Of a stretch of 25,270 nucleotides of DNA, positions 6,264-14,435 are shown piece by piece. Position numbers and translations under genes: made by a program. The stretch is taken from the NCBI GenBank assembly GCA_964387365.1, contig CAYLWP010000019.1, forward strand, positions 1 to 25,270. The letters run 5' to 3'. This DNA comes from COE1 sp964387365 (lineage in GTDB: Bacteria; Bacillota; Clostridia; Lachnospirales; Lachnospiraceae). The notes under the pieces were generated by a model that saw only the letters and a list, made by a program, of their open reading frames with translations, searched no databases and was not told where the DNA came from. Positions within the stretch are counted from its first letter, which is position 1; every line of letters starts with the position of its first letter.

Positions 6264-7409
6264 TTATCTCTGCCGGGAAAGTGCCACTACGCACTCCACA
6301 TGGTCTGTCCAGCCAAACATATCAACCGGCCATGCCTCCTGTGCCTGATAGCCCTGTTTCCTAAACCAGCCAAGGTCACGCCCCAAGGTCTCCGGGTTAC
6401 AGGAAACATACACCACTCTTTCCGGTGCAAGACTTCCTACTGCACTGATTAATTCCTCGGTACTGCCGCTTCTTGGTGGGTCCATGATAACTACATCTGC
6501 TTTTTCATTATTATATGACATCTGTGTCATATATTCTGTTGCATCTGCTGCCACGAAACGAATATTGTCTATCTTATTACGCTTTGCATTCGCCTTGGCA
6601 TCCCTTACCGCATCCTTATTCAGTTCGATACCAAGAACTCTGCCTGCCTTGGAAGCCAGCGCCATACCGATTGTTCCGATACCGCAATAAGCGTCAATGA
6701 CTGTTTCTTTTCCTGTTAAAGCAGCTGCCTGAATCGCCTTCTTATATAACACCTGTGTCTGCGCCGTATTCACCTGATAGAAGGAATTCGGCGAAATACG
6801 GAATCTTAATCCGCACAAGACATCCTCAATAAATCCCTCTCCATATAACGGCTTATTCTTGTCTCCCAATACAAAGGTCGTATCAAGAGAATTGATATTC
6901 TGCACAATGGTCGTAATCTCCGGATGTCTCTTCCTGAGCTCCGCAACAAAGTTATTCTTGTGCGGGAACTCCGGCACTGCCGTTACCAGCACCACCATAA
7001 TCTGTTTTGTAGACATTCCCTTGCGAATCAGGATGTGGCGCATCAGTCCGCGTCCTGTATCTTCGTTATATACCCAAAGCTTAAAGCTCTTAATCAGCTC
7101 CGTTACCGTCTTTATTATTGCGGACGCCTGTGCATCCTCAATGAGACAGTCCTGTATCGGCACAAGGTTATGCGTTCCCTGCGCATAGGTTCCCGCAATA
7201 ACTTCTTCCTTCACTCTGCCGAACACAGCATGTACCTTATTACGATAATGAAAGGGATAATACATACCGGCAACATCATTCACCTTACAAAATCTTCCGA
7301 TATGCTTTTCCACTAACTTTTTCTTTTCAATCAGTTCTTCCTCGTAGCTTGTCTGTCCCATATGACAGGCACCGCATTTTGCCACATACGGGCATTTTTC
7401 TTTTATCAT
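6264..7409 (-). CDS. rlmD: 23S rRNA (uracil-5-)-methyltransferase, RlmD/RlmCD/RumA family
   Basis: A 381-residue protein that makes 5-methyluridine in 23S rRNA from S-adenosylmethionine. Seen: Fe-S cysteines Cys6, Cys12 and Cys15 in CPYVAKCGAC; the central SPNSFYQVNTAQ motif; SAM motif DAYCGIGTIGMAL; DPPRSGS; and the nucleophile motif VSCNPETLGRDL. The protein begins directly at the Fe-S motif, so the N-terminal TRAM RNA-binding domain present in E. coli RlmD is absent, making it about 50 residues shorter. AGGTGAG before the ATG supports the start. It follows rlmI after a 15-bp gap, so the two rRNA methyltransferases form one operon. Which uridine is modified (1939 or 747) cannot be told from sequence alone. 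Confidence 0.9.
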   Translation of the reverse strand: MIKEKCPYVAKCGACHMGQTSYEEELIEKKKLVEKHIGRFCKVNDVAGMYYPFHYRNKVHAVFGRVKEEVIAGTYAQGTHNLVPIQDCLIEDAQASAIIKTVTELIKSFKLWVYNEDTGRGLMRHILIRKGMSTKQIMVVLVTAVPEFPHKNNFVAELRKRHPEITTIVQNINSLDTTFVLGDKNKPLYGEGFIEDVLCGLRFRISPNSFYQVNTAQTQVLYKKAIQAAALTGKETVIDAYCGIGTIGMALASKAGRVLGIELNKDAVRDAKANAKRNKIDNIRFVAADATEYMTQMSYNNEKADVVIMDPPRSGSTEELISAVGSLAPERVVYVSCNPETLGRDLGWFRKQGYQAQEAWPVDMFGWTDHVECVVALSRQR

Positions 7410-7424
7410 AATCTCACCTATACC

Positions 7425-8627
7425 TTACTTCTCATGCTGAACCTGGAAAATGTAAAACTTAAGATAGTATGACTCATCCGCACTCCATAAAATCGGGTGG
7501 TCAGGAGCCTGCGTCTTAAACTCTACCTGACGAAGTCTGCAGCGTACACTTTTTGCCGCCTGCGCAATTGTCTGTGTAAATAACTCATAGTCCATAAAAT
7601 GCGAACAGGAGCAGGTAGCAAGAAAACCGCCATCCTTCACCAGCTTCATACCGCGCATATTGATTTCGCGATATCCCTTTGTTGCATTCTTAATCGAATT
7701 TCTGGACTTGGTAAAAGCGGGCGGGTCTAAGATAACGACATCAAACTTTTCTCCCTGCTCCTCAAGCTTCGGCAACAGATCAAATACATCAGCACACTCA
7801 AACTTTACCGTATCCTCCAGGCCATTCAGCCTTGCGTTCAGCCGCGCCTGCTCTACCGCAAGCTCGGACGCATCAACTCCAAGTACACTCTTTGCCCCTG
7901 CAATTCCTGCATTCAGCGCAAACGAGCCTGTATGCGTAAAGCAGTCAAGCACCCTTGCATCCTTACAGAATCTGTGCATCGCAAGACGGTTGTACTTCTG
8001 ATCCAGGAAAAAGCCCGTTTTCTGACCATCCCTGACATCAACCATATACTTAACGCCGTTTTCGATAATCTCCACATTCGTATCAAACTCTTCACCAAGA
8101 AAGCCCTTGAATCGCTCCATCCCTTCCTGCAGACGAACCTTGGCGTCGCTTCGCTCATACACGCCGCGAATGGTAATACCATCCTCTGCAAGCACTTCCT
8201 TTAACGCCTGCACAATCGTTGGCTTCAGCCTGTCAATGCCAAGCGCCAGTGACTCTACAACCAGCACATCCGAAAACTTATCTATTACAATTCCCGGCAG
8301 GAAGTCTGCTTCTCCAAAAATAATTCGGCAGCTGCCTGTATCAACTACCTTCTTGCGGTAATCCCATGCCGCCTGCACACGTCTGCGGATAAATGCCTCA
8401 TCAATCAGCTGCTCCTTATCCCTTGTCATCATACGTACCCGAATCTTGGAGTTCTGATTAATAAAACCTCTTCCCAGCATATATCCGTCAAAATCGTGAA
8501 CCATCACAATATCACCGTTATGAAAGGTTCCCACAATGGTATCAATCTCATTATCATATATCCAGAGCCCACCGGCCTTAAAGCTTCTTCCCTCGCCTTT
8601 TTTCAGTGTTACGATTGCTTCACTCAT
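7425..8627 (-). CDS. rlmI: 23S rRNA m5C methyltransferase RlmI family (PUA + SAM methyltransferase)
   Basis: Start 8627 was chosen because AAAGGAG lies 7 nt upstream; an in-frame upstream ATG has no such site. The 400-residue protein has an N-terminal PUA-like domain (GGLWIYDNEID, GYMLGRGFINQNSKIRVR), a central strand region, and a Rossmann methyltransferase with DGQKTGFFLDQ, VLDCFTHTGSFALNAG, VILDPPAFTKSR and the cysteine-rich TCSCSHFM near the C-terminus. Family knowledge: RlmI modifies a cytosine in 23S rRNA (C1962 in E. coli). It is followed by rlmD. A strong terminator lies between it and the upstream carboxypeptidase gene, so it needs its own promoter, which I could not identify with confidence in the 86-bp gap. 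Confidence 0.9.
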   Translation of the reverse strand: MSEAIVTLKKGEGRSFKAGGLWIYDNEIDTIVGTFHNGDIVMVHDFDGYMLGRGFINQNSKIRVRMMTRDKEQLIDEAFIRRRVQAAWDYRKKVVDTGSCRIIFGEADFLPGIVIDKFSDVLVVESLALGIDRLKPTIVQALKEVLAEDGITIRGVYERSDAKVRLQEGMERFKGFLGEEFDTNVEIIENGVKYMVDVRDGQKTGFFLDQKYNRLAMHRFCKDARVLDCFTHTGSFALNAGIAGAKSVLGVDASELAVEQARLNARLNGLEDTVKFECADVFDLLPKLEEQGEKFDVVILDPPAFTKSRNSIKNATKGYREINMRGMKLVKDGGFLATCSCSHFMDYELFTQTIAQAAKSVRCRLRQVEFKTQAPDHPILWSADESYYLKFYIFQVQHEK

Positions 8628-8645
8628 TATTATCTCCTTTGCTTC

Positions 8646-8691
8646 CAAACAAAAACTGCCTATGCGTTTTTCATAATAACACATAAGCAGT
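8646..8691 (-). terminator. Rho-independent terminator closing the cell-envelope cluster
   Basis: Read on the minus strand, a 12-bp stem (8680-8691 with 8655-8666, two G-U wobbles) with a 13-nt loop is followed at once by TTTTTGTTT. It starts about 20 bp after the carboxypeptidase stop, so it ends the four-gene envelope cluster. Confidence 0.85.
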
Positions 8692-8712
8692 CAAATATCC
8701 AGTCAATGCAGG

Positions 8713-9822
8713 CTATCCTGCCAGACCAATCTGTATTAATTTATTCGTTTCGGCAAACTGCTGTTTTTGCCTCGTTCCGTCTGCCATTCTGTTTGTTGCC
8801 GCACCAAGAATGACACTGATGACTGTTTTTTCTCCCTTTCTTGCCACGGATACAAAGCATAGCCCGGAGGAGCTTGCTGAACCTGTTTTTCCGCCGATTG
8901 CATACGGATTATAATATTCACCCTCCTTAATCAGTGCATTCGTTGTTTCCAGCTTCCTCTCTGCTGTCAGATTGGTTGCCGGTATCACCGCCTCTTTCAT
9001 ACTGATTATGGTCTCAAAAACAGGATACTTCATCGCTTCCTTTGTAATCAGAAACAGGCTGTATGCATTGGAATAATGATTCGCTTCCGGATATCCCGAC
9101 GTATTAACAAAGTTCGTTTCCGTACAGCCAAGTCCGGCTGCTCTTGCATTCATCATTGCAACAAATTGATCTACACTTCCTGCTACCAGCTCTGCCAGAA
9201 CATTGCAGGCATGGCAATCGGACTCCATCATCACACACTGCAGCAGTGTGAGAACATTCATTACCTCTCCTGCCTTCAAACGCGGTTTTACATGACTTGC
9301 ATCGCCCGGAACGCCTGCAAGTGCCGTAGGCGATACCATAACCGGTGTGTCCAGTGATATCTGTCCTGCCGCAATAGCGTCCATAACAAGTAGTACTGTC
9401 ATTATTTTTGTCGTACTGGCAGGTGCAAGTCTGTCTGTTGCATTCTGCGCATAAATCACTGCTCCGCTGTCCGCATTTCCTACAAGCGCCGCCTTTGCAT
9501 CTACACTGGTGAGCTTATATGCCTGCGTACCGGTACTTGTCGACAGTGCCTTTCCGTACATATAAAAAATCGTACCGTTAATATTTACCTGAAAATATCC
9601 GTTGTCCGTTACGCCTGTGACCTGTACCGGAATGTCTCCCGGAAATACAGCTGCAATAGTTGTCGGATCAGGCTTTGAAAAAACCTCTGCACCTTTTCCC
9701 GTATACAACACACCTGCCGTCGGTGTAACGGTATATTCTGCCGCATATGTTTTGTTTCCTCCCAAAAACAAAACCAAAATCATTGCAAAAAATAACCCTT
9801 TGATACCCCTTATGTACTTCAA
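8713..9822 (-). CDS. D-alanyl-D-alanine carboxypeptidase (peptidase S11, PBP5-like) with N-terminal SH3-like domain
   Basis: A 369-residue exported protein: signal peptide 1-28, an SH3-like domain (about 30-95), then the S11 penicillin-binding fold. Catalytic motifs: STTK (Ser136, Lys139) and KTG (312-314) are intact. The SxN motif is unusual: at the expected place the protein reads S201-D-C203 followed by HACNVLAE, so asparagine is replaced by cysteine. Family knowledge: these enzymes remove the terminal D-Ala of peptidoglycan pentapeptides. The N-terminal SH3-like domain is clearly related to that of the 295-residue protein two genes upstream (YTVT, PD, VxVTGxTxNG). It is the last gene of the envelope cluster and is followed by a strong terminator. 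Family very sure; activity with the altered SxN is uncertain. Confidence 0.9.
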   Translation of the reverse strand: MKYIRGIKGLFFAMILVLFLGGNKTYAAEYTVTPTAGVLYTGKGAEVFSKPDPTTIAAVFPGDIPVQVTGVTDNGYFQVNINGTIFYMYGKALSTSTGTQAYKLTSVDAKAALVGNADSGAVIYAQNATDRLAPASTTKIMTVLLVMDAIAAGQISLDTPVMVSPTALAGVPGDASHVKPRLKAGEVMNVLTLLQCVMMESDCHACNVLAELVAGSVDQFVAMMNARAAGLGCTETNFVNTSGYPEANHYSNAYSLFLITKEAMKYPVFETIISMKEAVIPATNLTAERKLETTNALIKEGEYYNPYAIGGKTGSASSSGLCFVSVARKGEKTVISVILGAATNRMADGTRQKQQFAETNKLIQIGLAG

Positions 9823-9873
9823 TTCATATCCTCCCTTGTAACTTATACTCTTCTCTTTTCCCTTGTTGAATGA

Positions 9874-10671
9874 TTACCCAAACAGTTCATCCAGATATCT
9901 CAGATACTGTTTCATAACCGTACTGTCTGAAAATTCCCTTAACGCTTCTGCACAGGAACGATAATACCACGCCTGTTTTTCCTTATTGCTCTGGTTAAAC
10001 TTCTGCCAGATACTGTCACCCTTCTGCCGCCACTCGCGTACCAGTGACTCTGCATTTGCCGCCTTATCGGCAAGCACAATAACCTTTACTTCATGAGAGG
10101 CTGTCTGCAAATGCTGTATTGTTTCCTGCTTGCGAAGCTCCCAGGTATCCTTGGCGGGAATTCCCGGCCTCTTATCCTCTGATTCCGCCGCAATATAATC
10201 TGCTACGGTCTGCCCGAATTCCCTTTCGATATCCTCCTGCGTAACCTCTGTATCCTCTACGGTATCGTGCAGAATCACCGCTGTCAGAAGCTCCTGATCC
10301 GTTGTCAGCTCCATGGCATAGTTCATCGCTGTGATAATATGCGTAAAATACGGTATCTTTGTTCCCTTTCGTACCTGCTTTTTATGAGCCTTTGCAGAAA
10401 AAGCATAGGCCTTTGCCAGAGTGCCGTCAAGCCCATTTACAACGGGAAATAACGGAAGCTTCCCTTCCCTGATTGCCGTATCCTTTCTTATCCACGATTC
10501 CTCCGGATTAACGGATACATTATCCACACATTCTTCTTCATCATATCCACATACGGGGATTACATCATCCTTCATACCACAGTAACACGGGCATCCTCTG
10601 CCGCATACCTGTTCCTCACGACAGACATTTAATACACTATGTACCGCCCTACAGTAAAAATCTCCGTTCAT
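9874..10671 (-). CDS. HD-domain (p)ppGpp hydrolase-like protein (MESH1/SpoT HD type) with Cys-rich N-terminus
   Basis: Start 10671 is favoured by GAGGTG 6 nt upstream; the open frame continues into the preceding gene but without a site. The 265-residue protein has a RelA/SpoT-type HD domain: RKGTKIPYFTH, ILHDTVEDT (metal ligands His-Asp and the Glu-Asp pair) and VLADKAAN. No synthetase domain is present, so it looks like a stand-alone small alarmone hydrolase. Unusual: the first 50 residues hold eight cysteines (7, 17, 23, 27, 29, 31, 41, 48), including a CxxxCxCxC run, suggesting a metal site. No signal peptide is seen, so it should be cytoplasmic, although its neighbours are exported. It lies 34 bp after the SH3-like gene in the same cluster. 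Hydrolysis of ppGpp is inferred from motifs. Confidence 0.8.
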   Translation of the reverse strand: MNGDFYCRAVHSVLNVCREEQVCGRGCPCYCGMKDDVIPVCGYDEEECVDNVSVNPEESWIRKDTAIREGKLPLFPVVNGLDGTLAKAYAFSAKAHKKQVRKGTKIPYFTHIITAMNYAMELTTDQELLTAVILHDTVEDTEVTQEDIEREFGQTVADYIAAESEDKRPGIPAKDTWELRKQETIQHLQTASHEVKVIVLADKAANAESLVREWRQKGDSIWQKFNQSNKEKQAWYYRSCAEALREFSDSTVMKQYLRYLDELFG

Positions 10672-10705
10672 CTGGTGCACCTCATTACTCTTTTTTCTGC
10701 ACGTT

Positions 10706-11593
10706 CTATTTATCTTTTCTGACAAACTCAATAATCCAGCCTGTTGTTGTCTTTCCATCTTCATTTTTATAGGAACCGTAGTCCGGTTCGCAGCCAAAGG
10801 TCACGCCCTGTTCTGCCTTGATATCGGCAATCACCTCATTCAAAATACTTTCCATCTTGGTGCTTTCCGAACCTACGGCAGCATTCTTATATACCGTGCT
10901 GAATTCCTTATAGTCATAACGAATGGCACGATTCAACGTAACCTTCAGCTCCTCCTGCGTTCTTACAGGCCCCCAGAAGCTGTTTTCAAGATAGTCATTA
11001 CGATAGTTAACCAGGTAATTTTTCATGGTTACTGCGGCTACCTTACTATCTTCCTTCGCTTTCTTTTCGTATACCTCTTTCAACGTAAGACCGCTATCCT
11101 CTAAAATGCAATTTTCCACAACCGCATTTCCCATAAGATAGGAATCCAGATATTTGATATAGGTATTGGCATCCATATCCTCTATCTCATCGACTGTAAA
11201 GCCTCGAAGCTCTGAGTTCTTATAAAAAGAAAAGGTTCCGCTTGTCAGTCTTGCGATATCATCTGCCTGATAAGCCTTTAAAGCACTCTTGTCATCCTGT
11301 TTCTTAAGGCCGTACCCCGGAATGTAATATGTTCCTTCCAGCTCTATCCGGTACCAGCCGTTTGATGTAATTCCCGTTACCTCGACCGGAAAGTTTTCAC
11401 TAATTCCGGTAACAATCAGTCCCATTAAATCCGGCGTTGCATATACAACCGTTTTATCATTCGCATACATCACCGCCTGATATGCCGTAACGGTATACCC
11501 CGGCTCTGCATAAACTCTGCTGCTTCCTGCTCCGACCAGAAGTACGCCTGTCAGTATCGCTGCTGCTACCTTTTCCAATCCCTTTTTTCTCAT
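10706..11593 (-). CDS. Secreted SH3-like domain protein of unknown function
   Basis: Start 11593 is set by AGGGGA 7 nt before the ATG. The 295-residue protein has a signal peptide (1 to about 30, cut near VYA-E) and an SH3-like domain (about 33-100) ending in GYGLKK. A C-terminal part of about 190 residues, rich in charged helices, I do not recognise. The SH3-like domain shares an opening YTVT, an internal PD and VEVTGITSNG with the carboxypeptidase SH3-like domain in the same cluster, so one probably arose by duplication of the other. It sits between the M13 peptidase and the HD protein with short gaps. Role in the cell wall is inferred from the domain and context only. Confidence 0.7.
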   Translation of the reverse strand: MRKKGLEKVAAAILTGVLLVGAGSSRVYAEPGYTVTAYQAVMYANDKTVVYATPDLMGLIVTGISENFPVEVTGITSNGWYRIELEGTYYIPGYGLKKQDDKSALKAYQADDIARLTSGTFSFYKNSELRGFTVDEIEDMDANTYIKYLDSYLMGNAVVENCILEDSGLTLKEVYEKKAKEDSKVAAVTMKNYLVNYRNDYLENSFWGPVRTQEELKVTLNRAIRYDYKEFSTVYKNAAVGSESTKMESILNEVIADIKAEQGVTFGCEPDYGSYKNEDGKTTTGWIIEFVRKDK

Positions 11594-11645
11594 GCTGTCT
11601 TCCCCTTTCTGATGTGCATTATGCAATTTGCCGGACTCCTAAATC

Positions 11646-13703
11646 CTACTTCCAGAGTCCTACTCTGTCCTGTGGTGCCACATACATACCGTCCGTTTCT
11701 GCAATGTCATAGGTTTCATAAAACGCATCACACGAACTTAAAGATGCATTTACCCTGACCTTATTCGGCGCGTGCGTATCATTACTCAGCAGATACATCT
11801 GGTAAGAAACCGTTTCTTCACTTGCCCAGATATATGCCAGCTGTGTGAAAGCCTCCTCCAACGCCTCCGAATCTCCGTCCAAAATAGAAGTGATACAGGT
11901 TATGGCACCCAGGTCTGCAATATTCTCTGACAAAGTAAGAGAACCGTTGACCTTCATACCTGCAACCTCATATTTTTCATAATAGCTTACGATAGACCGG
12001 GAAAGCTCCTCATATTTCTGAAGCTCCTCCTTCGTCCACCATACGTTATAGTTACCGTATTCATCATACAAAGCTCCGCTGGCATCAAAGGCATGACTAA
12101 TCTCATGTGCGATGACATAGCCGATACCGCCAAGATTACTTGCCTCTGTTTTTTCCGAATCATAAAACGGTGCCTGAAGCATCGCTGCCGGGAATACGAT
12201 TTCATTATTGCCCGGGTCATAATATGCGTTTACCGTCTGCGGAGTCATACTCCAGGTGGTTCTGTCTACCTCCTGATTCAGCTTCTGTAAGCTGTCCTCA
12301 ATAGATACATTCATATCGACAAGCAGGTTTGATAAAAGACTTCCTCCTTCGGAAACCGGTGTTACCTGCATCATTTCCATGCTTTCCGGCCATACATCCG
12401 GATAACCGATTTTCACCTGCATGGTATCCAGCTTTCTGATTGCCTTTTCTCTGGTCTCCTCACTCATCCATTCCTGTCGGGCAATGATATCCTTATAGGC
12501 TTCCTTAATCTTGACAATCATAGCCTCTACATCTTCCTTGCTATCCTCGGAAAAGAACTTTTCCACATAAATTTTTCCGAAGTCCCACGGAAGCATATCC
12601 TGTGTCAGCTGCATCCAGGTTTGCTCATCATCTGCCAAAGCAGCAACGCCATGCATCCGGTTATCCAGTTCCATTGCCAGCCTTGCATAATTCTCTGTTG
12701 AATATTCCGCACAGTCATTGAGCATTACAAATGTAGAGAAATCCTTTAAAACCTCAAGGTTTTCCTCTACCAACAGCTCATTTACCTTTTTTGCCTGTTC
12801 TACGTCCAATACGACATAGCTGCCTGCTTCGTCAATTCTTAATGTTTCCAGCATCTTCTCTATATCTACATTACTGTAAAGCTCCTGCAATTCCTCTGTT
12901 GTAAAAACATTATAGGTGACTGCCGGATTATAATACTCCTCCATCGGTAAGGTACTTGCACAGATATCACGGAGCAGTACATCTATCTTGCTTACCGCCT
13001 GCATTGCTTCCTGCGCAGACATACCGAACTCGCAAAACATATCGTTCATGTACTCATAATAAATGTCTACATATTCCTGCATCTGCGGATTCTCCAGATA
13101 TTCCTTACCAATCAGGGTATCAGCATAGATTAAGTACACGGAATTGGCATTGGAATCTGCCATATCCTGTTCAATATAATATCCGCCAATTACACTGCTG
13201 AACCCAAATTCTCCGCTTAACTGAGCCAGCGCATCTACATACTCATCAATGCTGTCAGCCTTTCGTATGGTATCAAGATGAGGCTGCAACGGGCCAAGTC
13301 CGGTTGCATTTCTGTTCTCCATATTGCTGACGCATTCGTACATATCCTTAATTATCTGTTCCGAAGTACCTTTTTCATAAACCGTGTCACTTTTTGCCAG
13401 CTCACGAATAATTTTTTCCATATCCTCATTCGCAACTGCCATCAGCTCTCCGAACCAGGTCCACTGTGCATCCGTTTCCCCGATTTCTATTCGTTCCAGA
13501 ATATCATGATTGACATATTCATAAAAGTCATCCTGATATCGTACGTTTCCTGTATTCTTTTGTATCTCATCAACTACCTCCAGCTTTAATTCTCCGCCTG
13601 AGGCATGATTTAAAGAGTAAAGTAAGGGGCCTAAAACACCACAGCCTGTAAGCTGAATGGTCATCACTCCAACGAGTAACAATGTAATTAGCTTCTTCTT
13701 CAT
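11646..13703 (-). CDS. M13-family zinc metallopeptidase lipoprotein (PepO/neprilysin-like)
   Basis: A 685-residue protein with a lipoprotein signal ending LTGC. The C-terminal third carries the M13 signature: substrate-binding NAYYDPGNNEIVFPAAMLQAP (NA(F/Y)Y class), zinc motif HEISH in VIAHEISHAFDASG, the third zinc ligand in ENIADLGA, and the closing VRVNASLSSCDAF...GLWK. The length matches full M13 enzymes (about 650-750). Family knowledge: gluzincin endopeptidases that cleave oligopeptides of limited size, here outside the membrane. GGAG lies 4 nt before the ATG and a promoter is at 13740-13768, making this the first gene of the envelope cluster. The physiological substrate is unknown. Confidence 0.92.
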   Translation of the reverse strand: MKKKLITLLLVGVMTIQLTGCGVLGPLLYSLNHASGGELKLEVVDEIQKNTGNVRYQDDFYEYVNHDILERIEIGETDAQWTWFGELMAVANEDMEKIIRELAKSDTVYEKGTSEQIIKDMYECVSNMENRNATGLGPLQPHLDTIRKADSIDEYVDALAQLSGEFGFSSVIGGYYIEQDMADSNANSVYLIYADTLIGKEYLENPQMQEYVDIYYEYMNDMFCEFGMSAQEAMQAVSKIDVLLRDICASTLPMEEYYNPAVTYNVFTTEELQELYSNVDIEKMLETLRIDEAGSYVVLDVEQAKKVNELLVEENLEVLKDFSTFVMLNDCAEYSTENYARLAMELDNRMHGVAALADDEQTWMQLTQDMLPWDFGKIYVEKFFSEDSKEDVEAMIVKIKEAYKDIIARQEWMSEETREKAIRKLDTMQVKIGYPDVWPESMEMMQVTPVSEGGSLLSNLLVDMNVSIEDSLQKLNQEVDRTTWSMTPQTVNAYYDPGNNEIVFPAAMLQAPFYDSEKTEASNLGGIGYVIAHEISHAFDASGALYDEYGNYNVWWTKEELQKYEELSRSIVSYYEKYEVAGMKVNGSLTLSENIADLGAITCITSILDGDSEALEEAFTQLAYIWASEETVSYQMYLLSNDTHAPNKVRVNASLSSCDAFYETYDIAETDGMYVAPQDRVGLWK

Positions 13704-13739
13704 TCATGCAACTCCATTTCTTCACTTTCCCTCTTACAT

Positions 13740-13768
13740 ATTTTATACTAAAAAAGAGCAAAGTACAA
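13740..13768 (-). promoter_or_regulatory. Promoter of the M13-SH3-HD-carboxypeptidase cluster
   Basis: TTGTAC (13763-13768), 17 bp and TAAAAT (13740-13745) on the minus strand place a start about 30 nt before the M13 start codon. Confidence 0.6.
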
Positions 13769-13901
13769 CTCAATACTATACTTATATAATAAGTTTTCTG
13801 ATTATTTATGACAACCTGTTGAACACACATAACATGTCATATTTATGTAATAGTTACAAAGATTTTGTGTGATATTACCCATAGCAGATTACGTAAACCT
13901 A

Positions 13902-13910
13902 TGTTATACT
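13902..13910 (+). promoter_or_regulatory. Extended -10 promoter for the repeat RNA
   Basis: TGTTATACT contains a TATACT -10 (13905-13910) with the TG of an extended -10. The -35 region is poor. The predicted start is near 13917. Confidence 0.5.
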
Positions 13911-14054
13911 GATTATGTTATATCGGATATGGAAATTAACGGTAAGCATTTTCCACGAACCCTTTAGGGAAGCCGAACGACACAACTAACATACTACTTT
14001 ACATTTATACTTGAATTATTACTAGATTTTTACGGCTTTAGCTTGCATGGTATT

Positions 14055-14189
14055 GACATCAAGGAATGACATCAGGGTAGACATCTGGGAATGGCATCAG
14101 TTAAGACAGCTTGGGAATTGACATCAGGTAATGACATCATGTGCAGACATCTGTAGTGGCAACTTGAACAGACATCAGGACAGACATCA
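14055..14189 (+). repeat. Degenerate tandem array, GACATCA head, 12-13 nt period
   Basis: Units start at 14055, 14068, 14080, 14093, 14105, 14120, 14133, 14146, 14158, 14171 and 14183. Seven keep GACATCA or GACATCT unchanged plus one GGCATCA; the units at 14105 (GACAGCT) and 14158 (GGCAACT) are degraded, and the unit at 14183 is GACATCA. The tail is looser, around GGGAAT, giving a consensus close to GACATCAGGGAAT. Spacing is 12 or 13 nt except for one of 15. No reverse complement of the head occurs nearby, so the heads are likely unpaired in the RNA. Confidence 0.85.
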
Positions 14190-14224
14190 ATGGAAATGCG
14201 ACCTTATCGCCATATTATAACACT

Positions 14225-14252
14225 AAAGCTCCTGTTTACAGGAGCTTTTTTT
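14225..14252 (+). terminator. Rho-independent terminator of the repeat RNA
   Basis: AAAGCTCCTG and CAGGAGCTTT form a perfect 10-bp stem with a TTTA loop, followed by a run of T. The T-run is on the plus-strand side only. Confidence 0.9.
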
Positions 14253-14354
14253 ATGTCTTCTTTCTCTTATTTCTATTTTTGAACAAAAATTAATGATTAT
14301 TTTCGTCATTCCAAACAAACTTACAACAATTTACATAATTCTAGTTTTTTGCTC

Positions 14355-14383
14355 TTGAAATTGTGCAAATAATTAGGTATTAT
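14355..14383 (+). promoter_or_regulatory. Promoter of the antitoxin-like gene
   Basis: TTGAAA (14355-14360), 17 bp and TATTAT (14378-14383) precede the gene by about 50 bp. The stretch 14253-14354 holds no gene and no other signal I can support. Confidence 0.65.
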
Positions 14384-14435
14384 TTAGAAAGTCACTACTA
14401 AATTCCCCAGGTGACAAGAAATAGGAGGTTCCCCA

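Larger units (their letters stand above)
13917..14252 (+). ncRNA. Candidate structured small RNA with a tandem GACATCA repeat
   Basis: A stretch of about 335 nt without a plausible reading frame, in a 732-bp gene-free gap, bounded by an extended -10 promoter and a strong plus-strand terminator. Its 5' part can fold into nested helices: GTAAGC (13942-13947) with GCTTGC (14041-14046), and AAGCCG (13970-13975) with CGGCTT (14033-14038), next to a CCC-TTTA-GGG hairpin. Then follow about eleven copies of a GACATCA-headed unit (14055-14189), a small GCGA/TCGC hairpin and the terminator. The alternating 12/13-nt spacing breaks any reading frame, so it does not encode a repeat peptide. I do not recognise it as 6S, tmRNA, SRP or a known riboswitch. 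It could be a sponge for an RNA-binding protein or another RNA, but function is unknown. Confidence 0.6.

Noticed and set aside
14055..14189. CRISPR array or plasmid-type iterons
   Set aside because: Units of 12-13 nt are far too short for CRISPR repeats and there are no unique spacers of 30 nt or cas genes. No replication gene is nearby, and an extended -10 promoter and a terminator frame it as a transcript.
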